Source: Streptococcus mitis NCTC 12261 (lineage in GTDB: Bacteria; Bacillota; Bacilli; Lactobacillales; Streptococcaceae). Taken from it: 64,000 nucleotides of DNA. The DNA lies in NCBI RefSeq assembly GCF_000148585.2, contig NZ_CP028414.1:673501-737500 (forward strand), in the 5' to 3' direction. A program made the position numbers and the translations under genes. Below the pieces are notes generated by a model. The model saw only the letters and a list, made by a program, of their open reading frames with translations, made no database searches and was not told the DNA's origin. Shown one piece after another: positions 26,392 to 36,229 of the stretch; the first letter of the stretch is position 1, and every line of letters starts with the position of its first letter.

Positions 26392-27651
26392 ATGCAGAAT
26401 CTGAAATTTGCCTTTTCATCTATAATGGCCCACAAGATGCGCTCTTTTCTCACTATGATTGGGATTATCATTGGTGTTTCATCTGTTGTTGTGATTATGG
26501 CTCTGGGAGATTCCATGTCTCGTCAGGTTAATAAAAATATGACCAAGTCACAGAAGAATATCCATGTCTTTTTCTCGCCTATCAAAAGCAAAGATGGTTC
26601 TTTTACCCAAAAGCAATCAGCTTTGACGGTTTCTGGGAAAGAAGAGGATGTTCCTGTGGAGCCACCAAAACCACAAGAAGCTTGGGTCAAGGAGGCTGCT
26701 AAAGTTAAAGGGGTGGACAGTTACTATGTAACCAACTCGACCAATACCACCCTGTCTTATAAAGACAAAAAAGTGGAGCGAGCTAGCTTGACAGGTGGAA
26801 ATATTACTTACATGAAGGCGGTTGAAAATGAAATTGTTGCAGGCCGCAGTTTCATAGCTCAGGATTATAAAGATGTGGCCAGTGTCATTTTACTAGACCA
26901 AGAACTTGCTAATAGTCTGTTTGGATCTGCTCAAGAAGCTGTTAACCAGGTTATAGATGTTGGTGGCTTTAGCTATCGTGTCATTGGTGTCTATACCAGC
27001 GATGAGGCCAAGACTGCCAAGACTTTTGGTATTGGTGGACTTCCGATTACGACTAATATTTCTCTTGCCAATAACTTCAATATGGATGAAATTTCTGATA
27101 TTGTTTTCCGAGTTAATGATACCAGTTTGACACCAACTGTAGGACCAGAATTAGCTAGAAAAATGACCGAAATTGCTAGTCTTCAACAAGGAGAGTATCA
27201 GGTGGCAGATGCGACTGCAGCCTTCCAAGAAGTACAACAACTTTTTGGATTTATAACTACGATTATTAGTGCCATTGCAGGAATTTCCCTTTTTGTTGGA
27301 GGAACTGGTGTTATGAACATCATGCTGGTTTCGGTGACGGAGCGTACGCGTGAGATTGGTCTCCGTAAGGCTTTGGGTGCAACACGTGCCAATATTTTAA
27401 TTCAGTTTTTGATTGAATCCATGATTTTGACCTTGCTAGGCGGAGTTATTGGTCTAACCATTGCGACAGGCTTAACAGCTATAGCTGGTCTACTCTTGCA
27501 AGGATTGATAGCGGGTATAGAAGTAGGAGTATCAATCCCAGTTGCCCTATTTAGTCTTGCAGTTTCGGCTAGCGTGGGTATGATTTTTGGAGTTTTGCCA
27601 GCCAACAAGGCTTCGAAACTTGATCCAATTGAAGCCCTTCGTTATGAATAA
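26392..27651 (+). CDS. MacB-like ABC transporter permease
   Basis: This 419-residue permease has an N-terminal membrane helix (MRSFLTMIGIIIGVSSVVVIMALGD), a large extracellular MacB periplasmic-core-like domain (about residues 45-280), and three C-terminal helices of the FtsX/MacB fold with the conserved coupling motif ERTREIGLRKALGAT and an ending LDPIEALRYE. With the ATPase and adaptor it would expel peptides or antibiotics. The permease itself is intact; only the adaptor is broken. Confidence 0.93.
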   Translation: MQNLKFAFSSIMAHKMRSFLTMIGIIIGVSSVVVIMALGDSMSRQVNKNMTKSQKNIHVFFSPIKSKDGSFTQKQSALTVSGKEEDVPVEPPKPQEAWVKEAAKVKGVDSYYVTNSTNTTLSYKDKKVERASLTGGNITYMKAVENEIVAGRSFIAQDYKDVASVILLDQELANSLFGSAQEAVNQVIDVGGFSYRVIGVYTSDEAKTAKTFGIGGLPITTNISLANNFNMDEISDIVFRVNDTSLTPTVGPELARKMTEIASLQQGEYQVADATAAFQEVQQLFGFITTIISAIAGISLFVGGTGVMNIMLVSVTERTREIGLRKALGATRANILIQFLIESMILTLLGGVIGLTIATGLTAIAGLLLQGLIAGIEVGVSIPVALFSLAVSASVGMIFGVLPANKASKLDPIEALRYE

Positions 27652-27654
27652 GTT

Positions 27655-27686
27655 AAACAAGATGGACACTCGTCTATCTTGTTTTT
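27655..27686 (+). terminator. Terminator of the MacAB-like operon
   Basis: AAACAAGATGGAC-ACTC-GTCTATCTTGTTTTT: a 13-bp stem with one wobble and a T-run, directly after the permease stop. Confidence 0.85.
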
Positions 27687-27720
27687 GTATGGATTTCCCT
27701 ATCGAAAATCAGTAAAAATG

Positions 27721-27729
27721 TGATATAAT
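27721..27729 (+). promoter_or_regulatory. metG promoter, extended -10
   Basis: TGATATAAT (TGn plus TATAAT) lies 45 bases before the metG ATG. No T-box or SAM riboswitch fits in the short leader. Confidence 0.65.
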
Positions 27730-27774
27730 GAAGTGTTAGAAAAACAGGTTTCATTTGCCTGGAAAGGAAAAATT

Positions 27775-29772
27775 ATGTCTGAAAAGAATTTTTATATTAC
27801 AACACCGATTTACTATCCATCTGGTAAACTTCATATCGGTTCTGCCTACACAACCATCGCTTGTGATGTCCTAGCACGTTACAAACGCCTGATGGGCTAC
27901 GATGTCTTTTATCTGACAGGTCTTGATGAGCATGGTCAGAAAATCCAGCAGAAAGCTGAAGAAGCTGGCATCACACCTCAAGCTTATGTTGATGGGATGG
28001 CAGTTGGAGTCAAAGAACTCTGGCAATTACTGGATATCTCATACGATAAATTCATCCGTACAACGGATGATTACCATGAAAAAGTTGTCGCACAAGTCTT
28101 TGAACGCTTGCTGGCTCAAGATGATATTTACTTGGGTGAATACTCTGGTTGGTATTCAGTATCAGATGAGGAATTCTTTACAGAAAGCCAGCTTGCAGAA
28201 GTTTTCCGTGATGAAGCTGGAAATGTGACGGGTGGTATCGCTCCATCAGGTCATGAGGTTGAATGGGTTTCAGAAGAATCTTACTTCCTTCGCCTCAGCA
28301 AATACCAAGACCGTCTAGTAGAATTTTTCAAGTCCCATCCTGAATTCATCACTCCAGATGGTCGTCTGAATGAAATGCTTCGCAACTTCATCGAGCCAGG
28401 TTTGGAAGATTTGGCAGTTTCTCGTACAACCTTTACATGGGGTGTTCCAGTACCATCAAATCCAAAACACGTTGTCTATGTTTGGTTTGATGCTCTGCTC
28501 AACTATGTGACAGCTCTTGGCTACGATCAAGACGAACACGCTAACTTTGACAAGTTCTGGAACGGAACAGTCTTCCACATGGTTGGAAAAGACATCCTTC
28601 GTTTTCACTCAATCTACTGGCCAATCCTTCTTATGATGTTGGATATCAAATTGCCAGAACGTTTGATTGGTCATGGTTGGTTTGTCATGAAAGACGGTAA
28701 GATGTCTAAGTCTAAAGGGAATGTTGTCTATCCTGAAATGTTGATAGAGCGTTTTGGACTAGATCCACTTCGTTACTACCTCATGCGCAGCCTTCCAGTT
28801 GGTTCAGACGGAACCTTTACTCCTGAAGACTATGTAGGCCGTATCAACTACGAATTGGCCAATGACCTTGGAAACCTCCTCAACCGTACGGTTTCTATGA
28901 TTAACAAGTACTTTGATGGTCAGATCCCTGCCTATGTAGAGGGTGTGACAGAGTTTGACCATGCTCTTGCTCAAGTAGCAGAACAATCAATCGCAGACTA
29001 TCATACACACATGGAAGCAGTTGACTACCCACGTGCTCTTGAAGCAGTCTGGACTCTGATCTCTCGTACCAATAAATACATCGATGAGACCGCCCCATGG
29101 GTCTTGGCCAAGGATGAAGCTCTCCGTGACCAATTAGCAAGTGTCATGAGTCACTTGGCAGCTAGCCTTCGTGTCGTTGCTCACTTGATTGAGCCGTTTA
29201 TGATGGAAACTAGTCGTGCAGTTTTGACTCAACTTGGTTTAGCAGAAGTTGCTAGCCTTGAGAACTTGAACTTGGCTGACTTCCCAGCAGATGTGACTGT
29301 AGTTGCCAAAGGAACACCAATTTTCCCACGTCTCGATATGGAAGAAGAAATCGCCTATATCAAGGAACAAATGGAAGGCAACAAACCAGCAGTCGAAAAA
29401 GAGTGGAACCCAGACGAAGTTGAGCTCAAACTAAACAAGGAAGAAATCAAGTTTGAAGACTTTGACAAGGTTGAAATCCGTGTCGCAGAAGTCAAAGAAG
29501 TGTCTAAAGTAGAAGGTTCAGATAAGTTGCTTCAATTCCGCTTGGATGCTGGTGATGGTGAAGATCGTCAAATCCTCTCAGGAATTGCCAAATACTATCC
29601 AAATGAACAAGAATTGGTCGGCAAGAAAGTCCAAATTGTTGCTAACCTCAAACCACGTAAGATGATGAAAAAATATGTCAGCCAAGGGATGATTCTCTCA
29701 GCTGAACATGATGGAAAATTAACCCTTCTCACAGTTGATCCAGCTGTACCAAACGGAAGTGTGATTGGGTAA
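27775..29772 (+). CDS. metG: Methionyl-tRNA synthetase
   Basis: This 665-residue class I synthetase charges initiator and elongator tRNA-Met. The catalytic domain has the HIGH motif in [13 protein letters not shown] and KMSKS in [13 protein letters not shown], followed by an anticodon-binding helical domain. A C-terminal tRNA-binding EMAP/Arc1p-like domain starts at about residue 565 ([22 protein letters not shown]). The ATG at 27775 (GGAAAGGAAAAATT upstream) is chosen over an in-frame TTG at 27733 that lies immediately after the promoter. Confidence 0.96.
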   Translation: MSEKNFYITTPIYYPSGKLHIGSAYTTIACDVLARYKRLMGYDVFYLTGLDEHGQKIQQKAEEAGITPQAYVDGMAVGVKELWQLLDISYDKFIRTTDDYHEKVVAQVFERLLAQDDIYLGEYSGWYSVSDEEFFTESQLAEVFRDEAGNVTGGIAPSGHEVEWVSEESYFLRLSKYQDRLVEFFKSHPEFITPDGRLNEMLRNFIEPGLEDLAVSRTTFTWGVPVPSNPKHVVYVWFDALLNYVTALGYDQDEHANFDKFWNGTVFHMVGKDILRFHSIYWPILLMMLDIKLPERLIGHGWFVMKDGKMSKSKGNVVYPEMLIERFGLDPLRYYLMRSLPVGSDGTFTPEDYVGRINYELANDLGNLLNRTVSMINKYFDGQIPAYVEGVTEFDHALAQVAEQSIADYHTHMEAVDYPRALEAVWTLISRTNKYIDETAPWVLAKDEALRDQLASVMSHLAASLRVVAHLIEPFMMETSRAVLTQLGLAEVASLENLNLADFPADVTVVAKGTPIFPRLDMEEEIAYIKEQMEGNKPAVEKEWNPDEVELKLNKEEIKFEDFDKVEIRVAEVKEVSKVEGSDKLLQFRLDAGDGEDRQILSGIAKYYPNEQELVGKKVQIVANLKPRKMMKKYVSQGMILSAEHDGKLTLLTVDPAVPNGSVIG

Positions 29773-29778
29773 AAATAG

Positions 29779-29809
29779 ACAGGACTAGTTCATGCTAGTT
29801 CTGTTTTTT
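29779..29809 (+). terminator. metG terminator
   Basis: ACAGGACTAG-TTCATG-CTAGTTCTGT followed by six T's: a 10-bp stem with one G-U pair. Confidence 0.88.
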
Positions 29810-29904
29810 ATTTAACTATTATGCTTTACAAACTAGTGTGAAAGTGGTATATTATAAATGAAGTTACTAGTAGGTATTACAAAATAGATTAGAAGGGAGA
29901 AGTG

Positions 29905-30225
29905 ATGAAAGAAACTCAGCTATTAAAAGGTGTTCTTGAAGGTTGTGTCTTGGATATGATTGGTCAAAAAGAGCGGTATGGTTATGAGTTGGTTCAGACT
30001 TTGCGAGAGGCTGGATTTGACACTATCGTTCCAGGAACTATTTATCCTTTGTTGCAAAAGTTAGAAAAAAATCAATGGATAAGAGGCGACGTGCGCCCGT
30101 CGTCAGATGGTCCAGATCGGAAGTATTTTTCGTTAACTAAAGAAGGAGAAGAACGTGTCTCAGTCTTTTGGCAACAATGGGACGATTTGAGTCAAAAAGT
30201 AGAAGGAATTAAGAATGGAGGGTAA
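29905..30225 (+). CDS. PadR family transcriptional regulator
   Basis: This 106-residue winged-helix protein shows the PadR pattern: LLKGVLEGCVLDMIGQKERYGYELVQTL, then TIVPGTIYPLLQKLEKNQWI and DGPDRKYFSLTKEGEERV. PadR proteins usually repress small membrane or transporter operons located beside them. The ATG at 29905 is used, with AGAAGGGAGAAG upstream. It is directly followed by the broken DUF1129-like membrane gene, its probable operon partner and target. Confidence 0.9.
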   Translation: MKETQLLKGVLEGCVLDMIGQKERYGYELVQTLREAGFDTIVPGTIYPLLQKLEKNQWIRGDVRPSSDGPDRKYFSLTKEGEERVSVFWQQWDDLSQKVEGIKNGG

Positions 30226-30237
30226 ACCATAAAGAAA

Positions 30238-31043
30238 ATGAAGTATTATGAAGAAACAAGCGCTTTGCTACATGAGTTTTCTGAGGAGAATCAAAAGTAT
30301 TTTGAGGAACTGTGGGATAGTTTTAATCTTGCTGGATTTCTCTATGATGAGGACTATCTCAGAGAGCAGATCTATTTGATGATGCTAGATTTCTCAGAAG
30401 CAGAACGAGACGGGATGAGTGCAGAGGATTATCTAGGTAAGAATCCTAAAACAATAATGAAAGAGATGCTCAAGGAAGCACCTCGCAGTTCTATCAAAGA
30501 GTCCCTTTTGACGCCAATTCTTGTCCTAGCGGTATTACGCTACTATCAACTATTAGGTGATTTTCTAAAGGTCCTCTCTTAACAGTCAATTTGCTTACGT
30601 TTTTAGGCCAACTTCTTCTTTTTCTGGTCGGATTTGGGCTTGTGGCTACAATTTTACGAAGAAGTTTAGTCCAAGATTCTCCTAAAATGAAAATTGGTAC
30701 CTATATTGTCGTTGGGATTCTTGTTCTGCTAGTTGTTCTGGGATATGTAGGAATGGCAAGCTTCATACAAGAAGGAGCCTTTTATCTTCCTGCTCCCTGG
30801 GATAGTTTATCTGTATTTACGATTTCGCTGGTCATCAGTATTTGGAATTGGAAAGAACCGATTTTTCGTCCCTTTGTCAGTATGATTGTTGCCCACCTTA
30901 TTGTAGGTTCTCTGCTCCGTTACTATGAGTGGATGGGCATTTCAAATGTTTTCCTTACAAAAGTCATACCTTTAGCTGTCCTCTTTATTGGAATCTTTGT
31001 CTTGTTCCGTGGGTTTAAGAAGATAAAATGGAGTGAAATATAG
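30238..31043 (+). pseudogene. DUF1129-like membrane protein, frameshifted and with damaged start
   Basis: The first frame (30238-30582) encodes a helical DUF1048/DUF1129-type N-terminal domain (ETSALLHEFSEENQKYFEEL; MSAEDYLGKNPKTIMKEML). The second frame (from 30561) continues as FSKGPLLTVNLLTFLGQ with about five membrane helices up to 31043. Adding one T to the TTTT at 30561-30564 restores a single protein of about 268 residues. The GGAGGG ribosome site points to an ATA codon at 30229 in the same frame, as if an ATG start had been lost; the next ATG is 9 bases further. Both defects suggest real decay. Confidence 0.75.
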
Positions 31044-31113
31044 TCAAAAAGCCGTTGCAAAGCGGTTTTTTGTTATAATGAAGGGAAGAATGTTAGAAAT
31101 TAAAGGAGAAAAA
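31042..31113 (+). repeat. 72-bp direct repeat copy 1: terminator, promoter and ribosome site
   Basis: This copy begins AGTCAAAAAGCC and ends TTAAAGGAGAAAAA. It contains a bulged hairpin terminator (AAAAAGCCG...CGGTTTTTT), an extended -10 promoter TGTTATAAT (31071-31079) and the AAAGGAG site of the aldo/keto reductase gene. A copy with 8 mismatches lies at 32070-32141. Confidence 0.85.
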
Positions 31114-31117
31114 TTTG

Positions 31118-32044
31118 ATGAGATACATAACTCTTGGTCAAGATGACAAAGAATTATCAGAAATTGTTCTCGGAATGATGAGAATAAAAGATAAGTCTGT
31201 TAGAGAAGTTGAAGAGCTTGTAGAAACAGCACTTTCTGTTGGAATCAATGCTTTTGACTTAGCTGATATATATGGTCTTGGTCGTTGTGAAGAACTGTTA
31301 GGTCTTGTCCTAAAAAATCGTCCAGATTTAAGAGAAAAGATGTGGATTCAGTCCAAATGTGGCATTCGCATTGAAGAATTTACCTATTTTGATTTTTCAA
31401 AAGAGTATATATTACAATCAGTTGATGGGATTTTAGAAAGATTGCAGGTTGATTATTTAGATAGCTTGCTTCTTCATCGACCAGATGCTTTGATGGAAGC
31501 TGACCAAGTAGCAGAAGCCTTTGATATCCTTTATAAACAAGGTAAGGTTCGAAATTTTGGAGTTTCTAATCAAAATCCTATGATGATGGAGTTGCTTAAA
31601 AAAGATGTCAAGCAGCCGTTAGCTGTTAATCAGCTACAATTGAGTGTGGCTTTTACACCAGGATTCGAATCAGGTTTTCATGTTAATATGGAAGATAGTC
31701 AAGCAGCTATGCGAGATGGCAGCATTTTTGAATATTGCAAATTACACGATGTGGTCATTCAAGCATGGTCTGTCTTACAATTCGGGTATTTCAAAGGGAA
31801 TTTTGTTGGAAATGAGAAATTTCAAGCTTTAAATCAAGTACTTGATCGTTTAGCTACTAAATATGGAGTAACCTCTTCAACTATTGCCATTTCTTGGATA
31901 TTGCGTTATCCAGCAAAAATGCAGGCAGTCGTAGGCACCACAAATCCTAAGCACTTGAGAGAAGTTAGCCAAGCGGGAAACTTTAGCTTAACAAGAAAAG
32001 AATGGTATGAAATTTATCTTGCTGCAGGGAATAATTTGCCGTAA
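31118..32044 (+). CDS. Aldo/keto reductase
   Basis: This 308-residue (beta/alpha)8-barrel oxidoreductase uses NADPH to reduce carbonyl compounds. Catalytic tetrad residues are seen in FDLADIYG (Asp, Tyr), IQSKCGIR (Lys) and LLHRPDAL (His). NADPH-binding segments include FGVSNQNP and the C-terminal VVGTTNPKHL. The start is the ATG at 31118, 10 bases after AAAGGAG. The physiological substrate is unknown. It lies between two 72-bp direct repeats, so it looks like a discrete inserted unit. Confidence 0.9.
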   Translation: MRYITLGQDDKELSEIVLGMMRIKDKSVREVEELVETALSVGINAFDLADIYGLGRCEELLGLVLKNRPDLREKMWIQSKCGIRIEEFTYFDFSKEYILQSVDGILERLQVDYLDSLLLHRPDALMEADQVAEAFDILYKQGKVRNFGVSNQNPMMMELLKKDVKQPLAVNQLQLSVAFTPGFESGFHVNMEDSQAAMRDGSIFEYCKLHDVVIQAWSVLQFGYFKGNFVGNEKFQALNQVLDRLATKYGVTSSTIAISWILRYPAKMQAVVGTTNPKHLREVSQAGNFSLTRKEWYEIYLAAGNNLP

Positions 32045-32069
32045 GTAGAAGCAGATGTAAATAAATCAC

Positions 32070-32141
32070 AGTCAAAAAGCTGTTGTAAAGCGGTTTTTTG
32101 TTATAATGAAAGGGAGAATTATTGATATTAAAGGAGAAAAA
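32070..32141 (+). repeat. 72-bp direct repeat copy 2: terminator, promoter and ribosome site
   Basis: This is the same layout as copy 1: hairpin (with CUG/CGG wobble retained), TGTTATAAT (32099-32107) and AAAGGAG driving the next gene. The ungapped alignment with copy 1 shows 64 of 72 identical bases. Confidence 0.85.
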
Positions 32142-32142
32142 A

Positions 32143-32379
32143 ATGACATTTGAAGAGATTCTGCCTGGATTGAAGGCTAAGAAAAAATATGTACGTACTG
32201 GTTGGGGAGGTGCGGAAAACTATGTGCAGCTTTTTGACACCATTGAACAAAACGGGGTTGCTCTTGAAGTGACACCTTATTTCCTAATCAACGTGTCTGG
32301 AGAAGGAGAAGGTTTTTCCATGTGGAGTCCGACACCTTGTGATGTTTTGGCGACGGATTGGGTAGAAGTGCATGACTAG
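32143..32379 (+). CDS. DUF2829 domain protein
   Basis: This 78-residue protein is a compact single domain (TFEEILPGLKAKKKYVRTGW, then SMWSPTPCDVLATDWVEV), the pattern of DUF2829, a family also common in phages. Its function is unknown. The ATG at 32143 follows AAAGGAG of the repeat. Its last 8 bases overlap the SDR gene. Confidence 0.8.
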   Translation: MTFEEILPGLKAKKKYVRTGWGGAENYVQLFDTIEQNGVALEVTPYFLINVSGEGEGFSMWSPTPCDVLATDWVEVHD

Positions 32380-33070
32380 ACGTGTATTGATTACAGGAGT
32401 GAGTTCAGGGATCGGCCTAGCTCAAGCTCGCCTCTTTTTAGAGAATGGCTTTCAAGTTTATGGAGTTGACCAAGATGAAAATCCGCTCTTAGAGGGTGAT
32501 TTCCACTTTTTTCAGAGAGATTTGACCTTGGACTTGGAGCCTATTTTTGACTGGTGTCCTCGGGTGGATGTTTTGTGCAATACTGCTGGAGTTTTGGATG
32601 CTTACAAACCACTTTTGGAACAATCAGCGCAGGAAATTCAAGAGATTTTTGAAATCAACTATGTGACTCCTGTTGAGTTGACTCGCTATTATTTGACGCA
32701 AATGCTGGAAAATAAAAAAGGAATCATTATCAATATGTGTTCTATTGCTTCGAGCCTAGCAGGTGGCGGTGGACACGCCTATACTTCTTCGAAGCACGCC
32801 TTGGCAGGATTTACCAAGCAGTTGGCTCTAGACTATGCGGGAGCTGGGATTCAGATCTTTGGTATCGCTCCAGGAGCAGTCAAGACAGCTATGACAGCTG
32901 ACGACTTTGAACCAGGTGGCTTAGCAGACTGGGTGGCTAGTGAAACGCCAATCAAGCGCTGGATTGAGCCAGAGGAAATAGCAGAGATTAGCCTTTTCTT
33001 AGCCAGTGGAAAGGCCTCTGCCATGCAGGGACAAATTCTGACAATAGATGGTGGCTGGTCTTTGAAGTAG
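32372..33070 (+). CDS. Short-chain dehydrogenase/reductase (FabG-like)
   Basis: This 232-residue NAD(P)-dependent oxidoreductase has the Rossmann motif ITGVSSGIGLAQA, the NTAG motif (LCNTAGVLDAY), the catalytic Ser (IINMCSIASSLAG) and YxxxK (YTSSKHA). The C-terminal GQILTIDGGWS is typical of the classical SDR type annotated as 3-oxoacyl-ACP reductase. A true FabG normally sits in the fatty-acid cluster, so this is probably a paralog with another substrate. It is translationally coupled to the DUF2829 gene. Confidence 0.88.
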   Translation: MTRRVLITGVSSGIGLAQARLFLENGFQVYGVDQDENPLLEGDFHFFQRDLTLDLEPIFDWCPRVDVLCNTAGVLDAYKPLLEQSAQEIQEIFEINYVTPVELTRYYLTQMLENKKGIIINMCSIASSLAGGGGHAYTSSKHALAGFTKQLALDYAGAGIQIFGIAPGAVKTAMTADDFEPGGLADWVASETPIKRWIEPEEIAEISLFLASGKASAMQGQILTIDGGWSLK

Positions 33071-33100
33071 GGAGAATAAAGTTAATAAAAAGGAGCACCC

Positions 33101-33541
33101 ATGACACCGCAAGAAATGTGGAATGCATACAAGAAAATTGATCCCTCTATCGGAGATGAGGTAGATGCCTGGGCTTTTGGAGTGGAAACAGATCTCTTGG
33201 CAGATTTGGTGTTTAAAGGCGAAAAGACAGCAACCGCCTCAGCCTACGACCTCTACGCACTAGAAGACGAACCTCTTCCACAAGAAGGGACCTTCGATGT
33301 TATTTTAGATAGTCAAAATCAGGCTGTCTGCATTGTCGAAATTACAAGGGTTTCCGTTCAGCCCTTTAATCAAGTTTCTGCGCAACATGCCTATAAGGAA
33401 GGTGAGGGAGACAAATCTTTGACCTATTGGCGTCAGGTTCATGAGGCTTGTTTCGCCGAGTGGCTGAGAGAAGCAGGACTGACTTTTACACCTAACAGCA
33501 AGGTCGTTTTAGAAGAATTTCGCAAGGTCTACCCACTGTAG
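33101..33541 (+). CDS. ASCH domain protein
   Basis: This 146-residue protein has the ASCH beta-barrel pattern: WAFGVETDLLADLVFKGEKTATAS, then CIVEITRVSVQPFNQVS and AYKEGEGDKSLTYWRQVH. ASCH proteins are RNA-binding or act on modified nucleosides (some are N4-acetylcytidine hydrolases). AAAAGGAGCACCC precedes the ATG. It follows the SDR gene by 30 bp and may share its transcript. Confidence 0.85.
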   Translation: MTPQEMWNAYKKIDPSIGDEVDAWAFGVETDLLADLVFKGEKTATASAYDLYALEDEPLPQEGTFDVILDSQNQAVCIVEITRVSVQPFNQVSAQHAYKEGEGDKSLTYWRQVHEACFAEWLREAGLTFTPNSKVVLEEFRKVYPL

Positions 33542-33602
33542 GCTATTAGAAGGAAGAAAGTTTTGGAAATCACCGTCCAATCCTTTTTTCTCAAGCAAAA
33601 CA

Positions 33603-33611
33603 TGATATAAT
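33603..33611 (+). promoter_or_regulatory. pepN promoter, extended -10
   Basis: TGATATAAT lies 52 bases before the pepN ATG. The following AAGAGCTCTAGCTCTT-like segment (about 33625-33640) could form a small leader hairpin. Confidence 0.6.
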
Positions 33612-33663
33612 AAGTTTGTTTGAAGAAGAGCTCTAGCTCTTAAACTTAGAATAGGAGAAAACT

Positions 33664-36210
33664 ATGCAAGCAGTTGAACATTTTATTAAGCAATTTGTTC
33701 CTGAACATTATGATTTATTTTTAGACTTGAGTCGTGAGACCAAGACTTTTTCTGGAAAGGTGACTATTAGTGGTCAGGCACAGAGTGACCGCATTTCCCT
33801 TCATCAAAAAGACTTGGCAATCTCTTCTGTAGAAGTTGAAGGGGAAGCTCGCCCATTTACAGTTGATCATGACAATGAAGCTCTTCATATTGAATTAGCT
33901 GAGGCTGGTCAAGTTGAAGTGGTTATCGCTTTCTCAGGAAAAATTACAGACAACATGACAGGGATTTACCCATCTTACTACACAGTTGATGGAGTCAAGA
34001 AGGAAGTCTTGTCAACTCAGTTCGAGAGCCATTTTGCGCGAGAAGCTTTCCCATGTGTGGATGAGCCAGAAGCCAAAGCAACTTTTGATCTAGCTCTTCG
34101 TTTTGACCAAGCTGAAGGTGAATTGGCCTTGTCTAACATGCCAGAAATCGATGTTGAAAACCGTAAGGAAACAGGTATCTGGAAGTTTGAGACAACACCT
34201 CGCATGTCTTCTTACTTGTTGGCCTTTGTTGCAGGTGATTTGCAAGGTGTAACGGCTAAAACTAAAAACGGTACCCTCGTAGGTGTTTATTCAACCAGAG
34301 CTCATCCACTATCAAACCTTGATTTCTCACTGGATATCGCTGTTCGCTCTATCGAGTTTTACGAAGATTACTATGGAGTTAAGTACCCGATCCCTCAATC
34401 TCTCCACATCGCCCTTCCTGACTTCTCAGCTGGAGCTATGGAAAACTGGGGTCTCGTGACCTACCGTGAAGTTTACTTGGTTGTCGATGATAACTCAACT
34501 TTTGCTAGCCGTCAACAAGTTGCCCTTGTTGTGGCACATGAATTGGCTCACCAATGGTTTGGTAACCTGGTAACTATGAAATGGTGGGATGACCTTTGGC
34601 TCAATGAAAGCTTCGCCAACATGATGGAGTACGTCTGTGTGGATGCTATTGAACCAAGCTGGAATATCTTTGAAGATTTCCAAACAGGTGGTGTTCCGTC
34701 TGCCTTGAAACGTGATGCGACTGATGGTGTTCAATCTGTTCACGTCGAAGTGAAACATCCAGATGAAATCAATACGCTCTTTGACGGAGCTATCGTCTAT
34801 GCCAAAGGAAGTCGCCTTATGCATATGCTTCGTCGTTGGCTAGGTGATACCGATTTTGCCAAAGGTTTGCATGCCTACTTTGAAAAACATCAATACAGCA
34901 ATACAATTGGTCGTGACCTTTGGGATGCTCTTGGTCAAGCGTCTGGACGTGATGTTGCAGCCTTCATGGATTCTTGGTTGGAACAACCTGGTTATCCAGT
35001 TCTCACTGTCAAAGTTGAAAATGATGTCTTGAAGATCTCACAAAAACAATTCTTTATCGGTGAGCACGAAGACAAGAACCGTCTCTGGGTTGTGCCACTA
35101 AACAGCAATTGGAAAGGCTTGCCTGATACACTCGAAACTGAAAGCATCGAAATCCCTGGCTATGCAGCCCTTCTTGCTGAAAACAAAACAGCACTTCGTC
35201 TCAACACTGAAAATACAGCCCACTACATTACCGACTATCAAGGAGATTTGTTGGATGCAGTTCTTGCTGACCTAGTTGAGCTTGATAACACAAGTAAACT
35301 GCAAATCGTCCAAGAACGTCGCTTGCTTGCTGAAGCAGGGCACATTTCTTATGCAGACTTGCTTCCAGTCCTTGATAAACTCGCTAAAGAAGAATCTTAC
35401 CTTGTCGTTTCAGCTGTTTCTCAAGTAATTTCTGCCCTTGAGCGCTTTATCGATGAAGGAACAGAAGCTGAAAGAGCCTTCAAAGCCTTGGTTGCTAAAT
35501 TGGCTCGTCATAATTATGACCGTCTTGGTTTTGAAGCTAAAGATGGCGAATCAGATGAGGATGAATTGGTTCGTCAGTTGGCCATTTCTATGATGATTCG
35601 CTCAAATGATGCAGAAGCTAGTCAAGCCGCTAGCCAAATCTTCGCAGCACACAAGGAGAATCTTGCAGGACTCCCAGCAGCTATTCGTTCACAAGTTCTC
35701 ATCAATGAGATGAAACATCATGAGACTAAAGACTTGTTAGCACTTTATCTTGATACTTATACGCACGCAACAGATGCTGTCTTTAAACGTCAGTTGGCAG
35801 CAGCTCTTGCCTACAGTAAAGATGCGGACAATATCCAAACCTTGATTACTTCTTGGAAGGACAAATTTGTGGTCAAACCACAAGACTTGTCTGCTTGGTA
35901 CTTCCAGTTCTTAAGCCATCAAGCAACTCAGGAAACAGCATGGTCTTGGGCTCGTGAAAATTGGGCTTGGATTAAGGCAGCTCTTGGTGGAGATATGAGC
36001 TTTGATAGCTTTGTTATCCTTCCTGCTCACGTATTTAAGACTCAGCAACGCTTGGCAGAGTACAAGGAATTCTTTGAACCGCAACTTTCTGACCTTGCTC
36101 TTAGCCGTAATATCGGTATGGGAATCAAGGAAATTGCAGCGCGTGTTGACTTGATTAACCGTGAAAAAACTGCAGTGGAAGCAGTCGTTCTTCAATACGG
36201 AAACGCATAA
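33664..36210 (+). CDS. pepN: Aminopeptidase N (lysyl aminopeptidase)
   Basis: This 848-residue M1-family zinc metallopeptidase removes N-terminal residues from peptides in the cytosol. The exopeptidase motif GAMENWG, the zinc site HELAHQWFGN and the third ligand in LNESFANMMEY are all present in order (about residues 255-325). A large helical C-terminal domain follows. Length equals lactococcal and streptococcal PepN. AGGAGAA precedes the ATG. It is monocistronic. Confidence 0.96.
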   Translation: MQAVEHFIKQFVPEHYDLFLDLSRETKTFSGKVTISGQAQSDRISLHQKDLAISSVEVEGEARPFTVDHDNEALHIELAEAGQVEVVIAFSGKITDNMTGIYPSYYTVDGVKKEVLSTQFESHFAREAFPCVDEPEAKATFDLALRFDQAEGELALSNMPEIDVENRKETGIWKFETTPRMSSYLLAFVAGDLQGVTAKTKNGTLVGVYSTRAHPLSNLDFSLDIAVRSIEFYEDYYGVKYPIPQSLHIALPDFSAGAMENWGLVTYREVYLVVDDNSTFASRQQVALVVAHELAHQWFGNLVTMKWWDDLWLNESFANMMEYVCVDAIEPSWNIFEDFQTGGVPSALKRDATDGVQSVHVEVKHPDEINTLFDGAIVYAKGSRLMHMLRRWLGDTDFAKGLHAYFEKHQYSNTIGRDLWDALGQASGRDVAAFMDSWLEQPGYPVLTVKVENDVLKISQKQFFIGEHEDKNRLWVVPLNSNWKGLPDTLETESIEIPGYAALLAENKTALRLNTENTAHYITDYQGDLLDAVLADLVELDNTSKLQIVQERRLLAEAGHISYADLLPVLDKLAKEESYLVVSAVSQVISALERFIDEGTEAERAFKALVAKLARHNYDRLGFEAKDGESDEDELVRQLAISMMIRSNDAEASQAASQIFAAHKENLAGLPAAIRSQVLINEMKHHETKDLLALYLDTYTHATDAVFKRQLAAALAYSKDADNIQTLITSWKDKFVVKPQDLSAWYFQFLSHQATQETAWSWARENWAWIKAALGGDMSFDSFVILPAHVFKTQQRLAEYKEFFEPQLSDLALSRNIGMGIKEIAARVDLINREKTAVEAVVLQYGNA

Positions 36211-36229
36211 ATAAGCCTAAAATAAAAAG

